Source: Ideonella sp. WA131b (GTDB lineage: Bacteria; Pseudomonadota; Gammaproteobacteria; Burkholderiales; Burkholderiaceae_C). Taken from it: a stretch of DNA of 64,000 nucleotides. This document shows, piece after piece, positions 24,322 to 35,228 of this stretch. Both the position numbers and the translations under genes were made by a program. Within the stretch, counting starts at the first letter, position 1. Each line of letters begins with the position of its first letter. The notes below the pieces were generated by a model that made no database searches, had not been told where the DNA came from, and saw nothing but the letters and a program-made list of their open reading frames with translations. The stretch is from the NCBI GenBank assembly GCA_023657425.1, contig JAGTJW010000001.1, forward strand, positions 558,001 to 622,000, written 5' to 3'.

Positions 24322-25689
24322 ATGCCGCCCCGCACTTTCCGCGAACACCTCGAGTCCCTGGCGCGCCGCCATCGCGGCACGCTGGTGGCGGCCGGCGTGG
24401 CGCTGCTGGCCGGTTTTGGCATCACGGCCATCGCCGTGGCCCCGCTGGCGCCGGATGCGGCCGACCTGCCGCGCCGCAGCATCACCGAGACCGTGACGCC
24501 GCCGGACTTGTCGGCCCAGCTTGAGGCCCTGGCGGCACACACCCTCACCTTGACACGCAGCGACGTCACCCGTAGCACCGACACCGCCGAGGCGCTGCTC
24601 TCGCGGCTTGGTGTGCGCGATGTCCTGGCGGCCGACTTCCTGCGCAGCGACGCCACGGCGCGGCAGTTGCTCAGCGGCCGCGGCGGCCGGCTGGTGCAGG
24701 TGCAGACCACGGCCGAAGGTTTCCTCGAAGAACTCGTCGCGCGCTGGCCGAGCGCCGCTGCAGACGCCGGCCGCACGCACTTCACGCGGCTGACCATGCG
24801 TCGCGGCCCGGATGGCCGCTGGACCGCCGAGACCGCCACCGCCGCTTATGGCACCGAGCAGCGCCTGGCCAGCGGCACCATCGCCTCCACCCTGTTTGCC
24901 GCCACCGACGACGCCGGGCTCCCAGACACCGTGGCGGCGCAGATCGCCGACATCTTCTCCACCCAAATCGATTTCCACCGCGAGCTGCGCCGCGGCGACA
25001 GCTTCAGCGTCGTCTACGAGTCCCTGACCGCCGACGGCCAGCCCGTGCCCTGGAACGAGGGTGCCGGCCGCGTGCTGGCGGCGGAGTTCGTCAACGGCGG
25101 TCGCGCGCACCATGCCGTGTGGTTCACGCGCGAAGACGGCCGCGGCGGCTACTACGGCGCCGACGGCCGCAGCCTGCGCCGCAGTTTCCTGGCCAGCCCG
25201 ATGGAGTTTTCACGGGTCACCTCGGGCTTCGCGATGCGCTTCCATCCGCTGCTGCAGCGCTGGCGCCAACACCTCGGCGTGGACTACGCGGCCCCGGTGG
25301 GCACGCCGGTGCGGACGGTGGCCGATGGCGTCGTGAGCTTCTCGGGCTGGCAGAACGGCTACGGCAGGACGATCGAGATCGACCACGGCAACGGCAGGAC
25401 GACGCTCTACGCCCACCTCAGTCGCCATGACGTCAAGCGCGGCCAGCGCGTGCAGCAGGGACAGCGCATCGGTGCCGTGGGCATGACCGGCTGGACCACC
25501 GGGCCGCACCTGCACTTCGAGTTCCGCGTCAACGGCACACATCAGGATCCGCTGCGCATCGCCAAGGCCTCTGAAGCCGGGGTGCTGGACGGCGCGTCGC
25601 GCCCGCGCTTCGACCAGATGGTGCTGCAAGTGCGCAACAAGCTTGAGCTGGCCGAGTCGCTGACCGCCCCGGTCGTCGCCTCCCGTTGA
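24322..25689 (+). CDS. M23 family (LytM-type) metallopeptidase, inner-membrane anchored
   Basis: 455 aa. A single N-terminal membrane segment (about residues 20-42, GTLVAAGVALLAGFGITAIAV) anchors the protein; the middle carries an OapA/LysM-like regulatory domain. The C-terminal M23 domain runs from about residue 300 to 415. Zinc ligands are in RFHPLLQRWRQHLGVDYAAP (H and D) and TGPHLHFEFRVNG (HxH). It cleaves peptidoglycan peptide bridges in the periplasm. The order tyrS (divergent) - M23 - anmK is conserved in betaproteobacteria and links it to wall turnover with AnmK. Start ATG 24322, 33 bp before anmK. Confidence 0.93.
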   Translation: MPPRTFREHLESLARRHRGTLVAAGVALLAGFGITAIAVAPLAPDAADLPRRSITETVTPPDLSAQLEALAAHTLTLTRSDVTRSTDTAEALLSRLGVRDVLAADFLRSDATARQLLSGRGGRLVQVQTTAEGFLEELVARWPSAAADAGRTHFTRLTMRRGPDGRWTAETATAAYGTEQRLASGTIASTLFAATDDAGLPDTVAAQIADIFSTQIDFHRELRRGDSFSVVYESLTADGQPVPWNEGAGRVLAAEFVNGGRAHHAVWFTREDGRGGYYGADGRSLRRSFLASPMEFSRVTSGFAMRFHPLLQRWRQHLGVDYAAPVGTPVRTVADGVVSFSGWQNGYGRTIEIDHGNGRTTLYAHLSRHDVKRGQRVQQGQRIGAVGMTGWTTGPHLHFEFRVNGTHQDPLRIAKASEAGVLDGASRPRFDQMVLQVRNKLELAESLTAPVVASR

Positions 25690-25721
25690 CGGCGGGCCGC
25701 CAACGCGGCGATGTCGCGACG

Positions 25722-26837
25722 ATGACAGCCTGGATCGGCCTGATGTCGGGCTCTTCGCTCGACGGCGTCGACGGCGTGCTGGCGCTCGAAGAGAACCGCG
25801 GCGTGCTGCGCGGCTGTGCCCACGTGCACCTGGACTTTGCGCTCGAATTGCGCGCCGAGCTGCTGGCGCTGAACAGCCCCGGCAACAACGAGCTGCACCG
25901 TGCGGCTCTCGCCACGAACGCGCTGATGCAGGTGTACGCCGAGGCGGTGGCGACACTGCTGAGTCGCACCAGCCTAGCGCGCGCGTCCGTTCGGGCCATC
26001 GGCGCCCATGGCCAGACGGTACGCCACCGGCCTGGCGAGTTCGACGGCAGTGGCTACACGCTGCAGCTCGTCAACGGCGCACTGCTGTCCGAGCGGGCCG
26101 GCATCGATGTGGTCTGCGACTTTCGCAGCCGCGACGTCGCGGCCGGCGGCCAGGGCGCACCGCTGGTCCCGGCCTTCCACGCCGCGCGCTTCGGCCGCGC
26201 GGGCGAGTCGCTGGCGGTGCTCAACATCGGCGGCATCGCCAATCTCAGCCTGCTCGATGCCGACGGCGGCGTGCGCGGCTTCGACTGCGGGCCGGGCAAC
26301 GTGTTGATGGATGCGTGGATCCAGCGCCACCGCGGCGAGGCTTTCGACGACGATGGCGCCTGGGCCGCCCGTGGCCGACCGCTGCCGGCATTGCTGGCGT
26401 GCTGCCTGGACGAGCCTTACCTGTCGAAGGCGCCGCCCAAGAGCACGGGGCGGGATCTGTTCACGCCCGACTGGCTGACCCCGCGGCTCGACGCGGCCGG
26501 TGCCACCGCGGCCGATCCCGCTGACGTGATGGCCACGCTGGCGGAGTTCACGGCCACCGCCGCCGTGCAGGCCCTGCGGACGCAGCAGCGAGGCACGACG
26601 AGGCTGGTGGTCTGCGGGGGCGGCGCCTGGAATGCCCACGTGATGCGGCGCCTGACGGCACTGTCTGGCCTGCCGGTGGTGTCGAGCGCCGCCGAGGGTG
26701 TGCCGCCCGAACAGGTGGAGGCCATGGCCTTCGCATGGTTAGCCCGAGCCTGCGTGCGGCGCGAGCCTGGCAATGTGCCCGCCGTCACGGGCGCGGCCGG
26801 GCCGCGGGTGCTGGGAGCTCTTTACCAAGCGGGCTAG
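25722..26837 (+). CDS. anmK: Anhydro-N-acetylmuramic acid kinase AnmK
   Basis: 371 aa. Begins WIGLMSGSSLDGVDGVL (substrate and phosphate loop), with GAHGQTVRHRP, the catalytic Asp segment FRSRDVAAGGQGAPLVPAFH, NIGGIANLSLL and the C-terminal VCGGGAWNAHVMRRL. It phosphorylates and opens 1,6-anhydroMurNAc from recycled peptidoglycan. I preferred ATG 25722; a TTG at 25686 overlapping the M23 stop would add 12 residues with no family match. Its TAG stop (26835-26837) is part of the CTAG boundary of the family A repeat, so the last codons abut the repeat. Confidence 0.95.
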   Translation: MTAWIGLMSGSSLDGVDGVLALEENRGVLRGCAHVHLDFALELRAELLALNSPGNNELHRAALATNALMQVYAEAVATLLSRTSLARASVRAIGAHGQTVRHRPGEFDGSGYTLQLVNGALLSERAGIDVVCDFRSRDVAAGGQGAPLVPAFHAARFGRAGESLAVLNIGGIANLSLLDADGGVRGFDCGPGNVLMDAWIQRHRGEAFDDDGAWAARGRPLPALLACCLDEPYLSKAPPKSTGRDLFTPDWLTPRLDAAGATAADPADVMATLAEFTATAAVQALRTQQRGTTRLVVCGGGAWNAHVMRRLTALSGLPVVSSAAEGVPPEQVEAMAFAWLARACVRREPGNVPAVTGAAGPRVLGALYQAG

Positions 26838-27008
26838 GAGCGTGGGCGGCAGAAATCCAGCCCCGGCCCCTCGGGTTGGGCCGATTTCGGGGCCCATGCG
26901 GCGTTGCCACGCTGGCCCGGGCGCACAGCCCGGGCTGCGCGCGGCGCCTGGCCTGGGCCCCGAAGTCGGCCCAACGCGGGGCTGGATTTCTGCCGCCCAC
27001 GCTCCTAG
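26834..27008. repeat. Family A repeat, 175-bp copy between convergent anmK and erpA
   Basis: CTAG at both ends (26834-26837 and 27005-27008). Outer inverted arms carry GTGGGCGGCAGAAATCC; an inner palindrome has GGGCCGATTTCGGGGCCC-like arms and a CCCGGGC...GCCCGGG core. The left CTAG contains the TAG of anmK and the right CTAG contains the TAG of erpA on the other strand, so the repeat exactly fills the space between two stop codons. It is the most symmetrical copy in the window and would make a strong bidirectional terminator. Confidence 0.92.
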
Positions 27009-27379
27009 ACTGAGAACGACGACCCGCAGCCGCAGGTCGTCGAGGCGTTCGGGTTCTTGATCACGAACTGCGCACCCTGGAGGTCTTCCTTGTAGTCGAT
27101 CTCGGCGCCCATCAGGTACTGCAGGCTCATGGCATCGATCAGCAGCGTGACACCGTTCTTGGACATCTGCGTGTCGTCTTCGTTGACAAGCTCGTCGAAA
27201 GTGAACCCGTACTGAAAACCCGAGCAGCCGCCGCCCTGCACGAAAACGCGCAGCTTGAGTTCGGGGTTGCCTTCCTCGGCCACCAGATCGGCCACTTTGG
27301 CCGCGGCGCTGTCGGTGAAGATCAGCGGCACCGGCATCTCGTCGGTGGCGGTGGGCAGGGCTTCGGCGATGGCGTTCAT
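27005..27379 (-). CDS. erpA: A-type iron-sulfur cluster insertion protein ErpA
   Basis: 124 aa. A-type carrier with the three conserved cysteines: C52 in [15 protein letters not shown] and C116/C118 in TTCGCGSSF near the C-terminus. It delivers Fe-S clusters to apo-enzymes such as IspG and IspH. The start ATG 27379 gives [14 protein letters not shown], usual for Burkholderiales ErpA. The stop TAG belongs to the family A repeat. Bactofilin is 11 bp upstream on the same strand. Confidence 0.95.
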   Translation of the reverse strand: MNAIAEALPTATDEMPVPLIFTDSAAAKVADLVAEEGNPELKLRVFVQGGGCSGFQYGFTFDELVNEDDTQMSKNGVTLLIDAMSLQYLMGAEIDYKEDLQGAQFVIKNPNASTTCGCGSSFSV

Positions 27380-27390
27380 CCACTTCTCCT

Positions 27391-27792
27391 TCAGGCTTCG
27401 TTGGACGCAGCAAGCTTGAGTGCGGGCTTCTCGGCGCTCTTCAGCGGCTTGAGCTCGCCGTCGACCAGCGCCCCGGGATGCACTTCCAGCAACTCGTAGC
27501 GAATGTCCCCGGTGACGCGAGCCTTGGGCTGCAACTCGAGCATCTCGGTGCTGTGCACGGGACCACACACTTCACCGCTGATGATCACATGGCTGGCCGC
27601 CACCCTCCCGTGCACCCGGGCATTGTCGCCGATCACCAGGATGCTGCGGCCATCGCCGTCGGCGATCACGTCGCCGTTCACCTGGCCGTCGATGCGCAGC
27701 CCCTCGCGGAAGCGGACGGAGCCCTGAAACACCATGCCGTCACCGATGAGGCTGCGGATGGGGGGTGGGCGCTTCTTGCCGAGCCAGCTCAT
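27391..27792 (-). CDS. Bactofilin (polymer-forming cytoskeletal protein)
   Basis: 133 aa. Short N-terminal tail then the beta-helical bactofilin domain (about residues 12-115): [78 protein letters not shown]. It polymerises into filaments that scaffold cell-wall enzymes. It lies between DUF6776 (30 bp) and erpA (11 bp) in one operon, close to the M23 peptidase, which fits a role in wall morphogenesis. No membrane segment is seen. Confidence 0.93.
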   Translation of the reverse strand: MSWLGKKRPPPIRSLIGDGMVFQGSVRFREGLRIDGQVNGDVIADGDGRSILVIGDNARVHGRVAASHVIISGEVCGPVHSTEMLELQPKARVTGDIRYELLEVHPGALVDGELKPLKSAEKPALKLAASNEA

Positions 27793-27822
27793 GAAGGGTA
27801 CTCCTGTGTTCGGGGGCAGCGG

Positions 27823-28530
27823 CTACAGCCGCACCGCCTGGGTGGCGCGGGTCGCGCCCTGATCGTCCAAGACCCGCACCTCCAGGCTTTTTATCACGGC
27901 GCCGGGCGGGTGATCGACAAGGCCTGAGACGCGCGTGACACGGCGCAACTTCAGCGGCCTGGGGCCGCCGGGCAAACGCTGCTGCCAGGCCTTGCCCTCC
28001 AGCTGACCGGTGAGCAGCACCTCATAACGGCCGCGGAACTCCGCCTCGCCCTTGGCCTGGTGCACCAGCAGCAGCTGGTAGCGAAGCTGCCCCGGCGCCT
28101 GTGGCTCGGCCGACAGCCCACGCACCTGCAAGCCCTCGCCGGTAGCCGGAATCAGACGCTGGAAGAACCCCAGCTCGTCCTGCAGGGCCTGTTTGTCCAG
28201 CTCCAGCTGCCGCACCTGCTGCACGAGCCGCTCCTGCGCGGCGCGCTCGGCCGTCAACAGGCTGTCGGCGGCGTTCGCGATCTGCTGCGCCTGACCGTGG
28301 CGCTCCTTCAACATCGCCAACTCGCCACTCAGTGCGGTCAGCTCTTCCTTGGCGCCGCGGTCCAGGCCGGCAATCTCTTTGCCGAATTCGAAGGCCCACA
28401 GGGCGATGGCGGCCGAGAAACCCAGCACCACGGCCAGCGCCGCCCAGCGCAGCGGCCAGGGCAGGTGGCTGCGCACGATCATGCGCGGCGCACTCACCGA
28501 CAGCCGGCGACGCAGCAACTTCCAGCGCAT
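27823..28530 (-). CDS. DUF6776 family membrane protein with coiled coil
   Basis: 235 aa. Basic N-terminus, one membrane helix at about residues 27-48 (PLRWAALAVVLGFSAAIALWAF), then a coiled coil from about 55 to 120 (LSGELAMLKERHGQAQQ ... VRQLELDKQALQDELGFFQRL), and a beta-rich C-terminal domain (QLRYQLLLVHQAKGEAEFRGRYEVLLTG). This layout is that of DUF6776 proteins which sit next to bactofilin genes in betaproteobacteria. It may link bactofilin filaments to the membrane; that is inference. It starts 108 bp after rpsI, past a hairpin at 28596. Confidence 0.75.
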   Translation of the reverse strand: MRWKLLRRRLSVSAPRMIVRSHLPWPLRWAALAVVLGFSAAIALWAFEFGKEIAGLDRGAKEELTALSGELAMLKERHGQAQQIANAADSLLTAERAAQERLVQQVRQLELDKQALQDELGFFQRLIPATGEGLQVRGLSAEPQAPGQLRYQLLLVHQAKGEAEFRGRYEVLLTGQLEGKAWQQRLPGGPRPLKLRRVTRVSGLVDHPPGAVIKSLEVRVLDDQGATRATQAVRL

Positions 28531-28595
28531 CGCCCGTCAGAGCCTCGGTCTGGCCAAGCGACCGCCGCGGATCCGGGTCAGCATCCGCCAGCGGT

Positions 28596-28611
28596 GCCCC
28601 CTCGAGGGGGC
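28596..28611. terminator. Family C palindrome after rpsI (possible terminator/attenuator)
   Basis: GCCCCCTCGAGGGGGC is a perfect 16-bp palindrome between rpsI (ends 28639) and the DUF6776 gene (starts 28530), on the minus-strand transcript. There is no T-run, so if it stops transcription it would do so with help from Rho or act as an mRNA 3' end barrier. It belongs to the family C hairpins seen at 18604, 30721 and 48096. Confidence 0.5.
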
Positions 28612-28638
28612 GCGCGAAGCGCGTAGGGAGGGAACCAA

Positions 28639-29031
28639 TCAGCGCTTGCTGAACTGCTTGCGGCGCCGCGCGCCGTGCAGGCCGACCTTCTTGCGCTCCA
28701 CCTCGCGCGCATCGCGCGTGACGAAGCCGGCGCGGCTGAGTTCGCTCTTGAGCGCCGCGTCGTAGTCGATCAGCGCACGGGTGATGCCGTGGCGCACCGC
28801 GCCGGCCTGACCGGATTCACCGCCGCCGTGCACGTTGATCTTGATGTCGAAGCCCTCGTTGTTGCCCGTCAGCAGCAGCGGCTGGCGGACGATCATGATC
28901 GAGGTCTGACGGCCAAAGTAGGCGTCGATGGGCTTGCCGTTGATGACGATCTGGCCCGAGCCCTTCTTCATGAAGACTCGTGCCACGCTCGACTTGCGGC
29001 GGCCGGTGCCGTAGTTCCAGGTTCCGATCAT
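28639..29031 (-). CDS. rpsI: 30S ribosomal protein S9
   Basis: 130 aa. [20 protein letters not shown] and C-terminal [14 protein letters not shown] are textbook S9, with the conserved basic tail that reaches into the tRNA P site. The start ATG 29031 gives the usual N-terminus; a longer in-frame start at 29091 would overlap rplM. It follows rplM by four bases, the universal rplM-rpsI pair. Confidence 0.99.
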   Translation of the reverse strand: MIGTWNYGTGRRKSSVARVFMKKGSGQIVINGKPIDAYFGRQTSIMIVRQPLLLTGNNEGFDIKINVHGGGESGQAGAVRHGITRALIDYDAALKSELSRAGFVTRDAREVERKKVGLHGARRRKQFSKR

Positions 29032-29035
29032 CGCG

Positions 29036-29464
29036 TCAGATCTCCAGCGCCTTGGGTTGCTGAGCGGCATGGGGGTGCTCGGCACCGGCATACACCTTCA
29101 GCTTCTTGACCATCGCGTAGCCCAGCGGGCCCTTGGGCAGCATGCCCTTCACGGCCTTCTCAAGGGCGCGGCCGGGGTGCTTGGCCTGCATGTCCTTGAA
29201 CGGCGTGGCATAGATGCCGCCCGGGTAGCCCGAGTGGCGGTAGTAAATCTTGTCCGTGGCCTTGGCCCCGGTGACGCGGATCTTGTCGGCGTTGACGACG
29301 ATGATGAAATCACCGGTGTCGACGTGAGGCGTGTAGATGGCCTTGTGCTTGCCGCGCAAACGGCGTGCTGCTTCGCTGGCAACACGACCGAGCACCTTGT
29401 CGGTGGCGTCAATCACAAACCACTCGTGCTTCACCTCGGCCGGCTTGGCGCTGAAGGTCTTCAT
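29036..29464 (-). CDS. rplM: 50S ribosomal protein L13
   Basis: 142 aa, standard length. Starts [20 protein letters not shown]; contains [30 protein letters not shown] and the [21 protein letters not shown] block. It binds 23S rRNA early in 50S assembly. It is the first gene of the rplM-rpsI-DUF6776-bactofilin-erpA run. Confidence 0.99.
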   Translation of the reverse strand: MKTFSAKPAEVKHEWFVIDATDKVLGRVASEAARRLRGKHKAIYTPHVDTGDFIIVVNADKIRVTGAKATDKIYYRHSGYPGGIYATPFKDMQAKHPGRALEKAVKGMLPKGPLGYAMVKKLKVYAGAEHPHAAQQPKALEI

Positions 29465-29584
29465 GAGGGTCTTTCGATGCTTCGGAGGATGGGGCCGCCA
29501 GCAGGGCCTCCGGTGCCGTCTCGGGCGGACGGCCTCTCGGGATGACGGGCGGTTCTTGCCCGGCCGAATCCGGGAAAGCCCGCC

Positions 29585-29590
29585 AGTATA
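29585..29590 (-). promoter_or_regulatory. Possible -10 box for rplM
   Basis: On the minus strand the sequence reads TATACT, an almost perfect -10 hexamer in an otherwise GC-rich region, about 120 bp before the rplM start. No good -35 hexamer at 17 bp is visible, so the call is weak. Confidence 0.3.
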
Positions 29591-29657
29591 GCCGCAACCG
29601 GGGCAATCCTGGCGCAGGCCCTGAAAGCGCCCGCTGCGAAGGTTGACGCGCTGTTTG

Positions 29658-29669
29658 AGGGTAAACCCT
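29658..29669. promoter_or_regulatory. AGGGT-AA-ACCCT dyad upstream of the GNAT gene
   Basis: A 5-bp inverted repeat with a two-base centre, 24 bp before the ATG of the acetyltransferase gene. A TTGACG lies upstream at 29643-29648 and a TAGATT at 29669-29674, with a spacing of 20 that is too wide for a usual sigma-70 promoter. It may be an operator; no regulator is assigned. Confidence 0.3.
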
Positions 29670-29693
29670 AGATTGATGGGCTAGCATGTGACC

Positions 29694-30344
29694 ATGACTC
29701 CCCGCGACGACCTGCTGCACACCACCCTCCCGGACGTGCCGGCCCCCCGCTGGCTGCTGCCGGGCTGGCTGCCGGTGCGCACGCTGAGCGAGCGCCACCG
29801 CGAGCGGGTGCTCACCCACCTGTTGGCGCTGGACGAGCTCGACCGCCACCGCCGCTTCGGCCAGGTGGCCACCGACGAGCAGATCCGTGGCTATGTCGAC
29901 CGCATCGACTTCGCCCGCGACGAGCTGTTCGGCGTGTTCGACGCGCGGCTGCGGCTGGTGGCCATGGCGCATCTCGCGTACTCGGCCGATGGCGCACGCG
30001 ACGCGGCCTCGGCCGAGTTCGGCGTCTCGGTGCTGCCGCGCGGCCGCGGGGGCAGGCTCGGCCGCCGGCTGTTCGAGCTGTCGGTGCTGCACGCCCGCAA
30101 CCGCGGCGCGCACACGTTGGTGATCCACCTGGCGCGCGACAACGCGCCGATGCTGGCCATCGTGCGGCGCTCGGGCGCGGCGGTGCGCTACGAAGTCAAC
30201 GACGCCGTCGCCCACCTGACACTGCCTGACGACAGCCTGCGCAGCCACCTCGGCGCACTGGCCGAGAGCGGCGCTGCCAACCTGGACTACCGCCTCAAGC
30301 GCACCGCGCTGCGCTGGCGCGCGCGGCGGGGCATGGCAGCATGA
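29694..30344 (+). CDS. GNAT family N-acetyltransferase
   Basis: 216 aa. Acetyl-CoA-binding motif A appears as FGVSVLPRGRGGRLGRRLFELSVLHARNRG (pattern Q/RxxGxG/A), with beta-strand LRLVAMAHLAYSAD before it and HLARDNAPMLAIVRRSGA after it. Substrate unknown. The ATG at 29694 is preferred to GTG 29688. It overlaps the Sui1-like gene (ATGA), so the two are coupled. Confidence 0.8.
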   Translation: MTPRDDLLHTTLPDVPAPRWLLPGWLPVRTLSERHRERVLTHLLALDELDRHRRFGQVATDEQIRGYVDRIDFARDELFGVFDARLRLVAMAHLAYSADGARDAASAEFGVSVLPRGRGGRLGRRLFELSVLHARNRGAHTLVIHLARDNAPMLAIVRRSGAAVRYEVNDAVAHLTLPDDSLRSHLGALAESGAANLDYRLKRTALRWRARRGMAA

Positions 30345-30715
30345 GGGACATGAGCCCACCGCCCGGCGCTACGCGCCTCGTCTACTCCACCGATGGCGGC
30401 CGCACCTGCCCGCAGTGCCGCCAGCCCCTGGCGGCCTGCGGCTGCACCGCCGCACAGGCGCAGCAACTGCGCGGCGACGGCCGCGTGCGCGTGGGCCGCG
30501 AGAGCGCCGGCCGCGGCGGCAAGACGGTGACGGTGGTGCGAGGCCTGGCGCTCGCCGACGCGCAGATCGCCGAGCTCGGCAAACGGCTGCGCAGCGCCTG
30601 CGGCACCGGCGGCACGGCCAAGGACGGCGTCATCGAGATCCAGGGCGACCACATCGAGCGTGTGCTGGCCCTGCTGCTGAAGGACGGCCACGCCGCCAAG
30701 CGAACCGGGGGATGA
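30341..30715 (+). CDS. SUI1/YciH-like translation initiation factor
   Basis: 124 aa. The C-terminal two thirds is the SUI1 fold: GKTVTVVRGLALADAQIAELGKRLRSACGTGGTAKDG, with the conserved GTGGT/KDG loop, then VIEIQGDHIERVLALLLKDG. The N-terminus holds four cysteines (C23, C26, C33, C35 in TCPQCRQPLAACGC) that could bind zinc. Bacterial YciH tunes start-codon selection. The start ATG 30341 overlaps the GNAT stop; ATG 30350 is an alternative. The stop lies 5 bp before a tandem repeat array. Confidence 0.9.
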   Translation: MRDMSPPPGATRLVYSTDGGRTCPQCRQPLAACGCTAAQAQQLRGDGRVRVGRESAGRGGKTVTVVRGLALADAQIAELGKRLRSACGTGGTAKDGVIEIQGDHIERVLALLLKDGHAAKRTGG

Positions 30716-30720
30716 AGCGG

Positions 30721-30945
30721 GCCCCCAGGCTCGCTGCGCTCGCCGCCCCCCAAGGGGGCCGTGTCGCGGACCGGCCAAGCCGGATCCGCTTCGACCGGGC
30801 CCCCAGGCTCGCTGCGCTCGCCGCCCCCCAAGGGGGCCGTGTCGCGGACCGGCCAAGCCGGATCCGCTTCGACCGGGCCCCCAGGCTCGCTGCGCTCGCC
30901 GCCCCCCAAGGGGGCCGTGTCGCGGACCGGCCAAGCCGGATCCGC
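30721..30945. repeat. 78-bp tandem repeat (2.9 copies) of family C
   Basis: Units begin at 30721, 30799 and 30877; the spacing is exactly 78 bp and copies are almost identical until the third diverges at about 30945. Each unit contains GCTCGCTGCGCTCG, a CCCCCCAAGGGGGCC hairpin and CCGGCCAAGCCGG. Because 78 is a multiple of three, reading frames stay open through the array and create spurious long frames. It lies between the Sui1-like gene and the end of the convergent helicase gene. Confidence 0.92.
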
Positions 30946-30955
30946 GACGGCTCCG

Positions 30956-33156
<2,201 letters not shown>

Positions 33157-33160
<4 letters not shown>

Positions 33161-35106
33161 GCGGTCTCCGCGCCGGCCTGCAGCGCCCGTTCGATGCGGC
33201 GGCGGGCCACGCGCGCCTTGGGCACGGGGAAGTCCCACCACCGGCGCACGTCCTCCTCGAGGCCGAGGCCGTGCATGTAGTTGTAGAGGGCCTTCTTGAG
33301 GCCGGCGCCCAGCGCATCGTGGTCGGTGCCCGTGGGGTCGGTGAATCCGACGTCGTTCCTGGCGAAGGTCGGACCCGGGCCCGATGGCAAGGGGTGCAAG
33401 GCAATGCCGTAGTCCTGCGGGTTCTTGCCCACAGGCGAGTGCACGGTGCACACGAAGCGGTGCCAGAAGCCACTGTGGATGCAGCCCTGGGCGAACAGTT
33501 GGCGCACCAGCTCCAGCGCATCGACCGTATCCTGCACCGTCTGCGTCGGAAAGCCGTGCATCAGGTAGGCGTGCACCAGCACGCCCTGGTCGGCGAAGGC
33601 CTTGGTCACGCGGGCCACCTGGTCCACCGTCACACCCTTGTGCATCAGCGCCAGCAGCCGGTCGGACGCCACCTCCAGGCCGCCCGTGATGGCGATGCAG
33701 CCGCTCTCGGCCAGCCGCTCGGCCAGCGCGGGGGTGAAGGTCTTCTCGAAGCGCACGTTGCCCCACCAGCTGATGCGCGTGCCGCGCCGCAACAGTTCGT
33801 CGGCCAGGGCCTTGAGTGCCTTGGGCGGCGCGGCCTCGTCGACGAAGTGGAAGCCGGTCTGCCCCGTCTCGGCCACGATCGCGTCGACGCGGTCGGCCAG
33901 CACCTCCGCACTCGCCGTCTCGTAACGGCCGATGTAATCCAGGCCCACGTCGCAGAAGCTGCACTTTTTCCAGTAGCAGCCGTGGGCCACGGTAAGCTTG
34001 TTCCAACGGCCATCGCTCCACAGCCGGTGCATGGGGTTGAGCAGGTCCAGCAGCGAGAGGTAGCGGTCCAGCGGCAGGCCGTCCCAGGTGGGCGTGCCGA
34101 CCTCCTCGAAGGGCAGGTCGGGCTCGAAGCCGGCCTGGTAGCGCACGGCCCCGTCCACGCGGGTGAACGTGCGCACCAGCCGCGCGGCGCCACGGCGGCC
34201 GGCCCAGTGCTCCAGCAGCGCCAGCACGGGCCGCTCGCCGGCATCGAGCGTGACGGCGTCGACAAAGTCGAACAGCCGCGGCTCGGCCAGCTCGCGCAGT
34301 TCGGTGTTGACGTAGCCGCCACCCAGCGCAATCCGCAGGTTCGGCAGACCCGGCCGGGCCGCCCGGGCCGCCTGCGCGATGCGCAGCGCGCCATACACCG
34401 CGCCGGGGAAAGGCACGCTCAGCAGCAGCACGTCGGGCGCGTGCTCGGCCAGCGCCTCGTGGGTGAGCGCCTCCAGCCACGCATCCAGCAAGGTGGGCGG
34501 CGCGGCCAGGGCCTGGGCCAGCGGCTCGAAGCTGGCCTGGCTGGCGGCCAGCTTCTCGCCGTAACGCACGAACTCGAAGCGCGGGTCGACGCCGTCCTTG
34601 ACGACGTCGGCGATGTCGTTCAGATAGAGCGTGGCGAGGTGGCGTGCGCGGTCCGTGGTGCCCAAGCTGCCGAAGGCCCAGGCCAGCGGATCGGCGTCGC
34701 CTGCGCCGACGCCGGCCGCGTAGGCGTCGAGCGCGCGAAAGCGCTCGCCCTCGGGCAGGAAGCCGCCCATGGCGATGCGGTGCGCCAGCGTCGGATCGCG
34801 CCCCTGCAGGAAGGCGACCACGCGTTCGACGCTGGCGGCGTAGGCCTCGGCCTGCTGCAGGAAGGCGGCGACGCGCGGTGTCCGGCGAGCCTCGGGCAGG
34901 CCCCGCAAGGCCTCGGCCAGCGCCTGCAGACCCGGCCGCGACAGCAGCTTGAGCACCAGGGCCAGCGCCAGATCGCACTGCCGCGCGTCCACCCCCCGCC
35001 CGCGCAGGAAGCCGGTGAGGTAGGCGGTGGACGGGTAGGGCGTGTTCAGCTGCGTCATCGGCGGGATGACGGCCAGCACGCGCAGTCCGGGGGTGGCGAC
35101 GGGCAT
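33157..35106 (-). CDS. B12-binding radical SAM protein
   Basis: 649 aa. N-terminal part (about 1-300) has the cobalamin-binding-like fold with LRVLAVIPPMTQLNTPYPS and HAPDVLLLSVPFPGAVYGALR plus IALGGGYVNTEL. The radical SAM core follows: C377, C382 and C385 in GCYWKKCSFCDVG bind the [4Fe-4S] cluster in a CX4CX2C form used by this family, followed by VDEAAPP, WWGNVRFEK and GLEVASDRLL. The chemistry could be methylation or another B12-dependent step on an unknown substrate. First gene of the pair with the helicase. Start ATG 35106, 122 bp from the divergent gene. Confidence 0.88.
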
Positions 35107-35228
35107 GCACCATTGTCAGCGCCACGGCTTGGGCCGGCCGGCCCAAGCACGCGCCAGGGCTGGAGTGGCCCCGGATTGCTGGACCTGCGGACCCTTTTGC
35201 TGCTGCACGTCGACAATCCGGGTCGAAC

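Noticed and set aside
26739-27413. Open frame running through the anmK-erpA repeat
   Set aside because: It continues erpA sequence out of frame and the palindrome; no independent evidence of coding.
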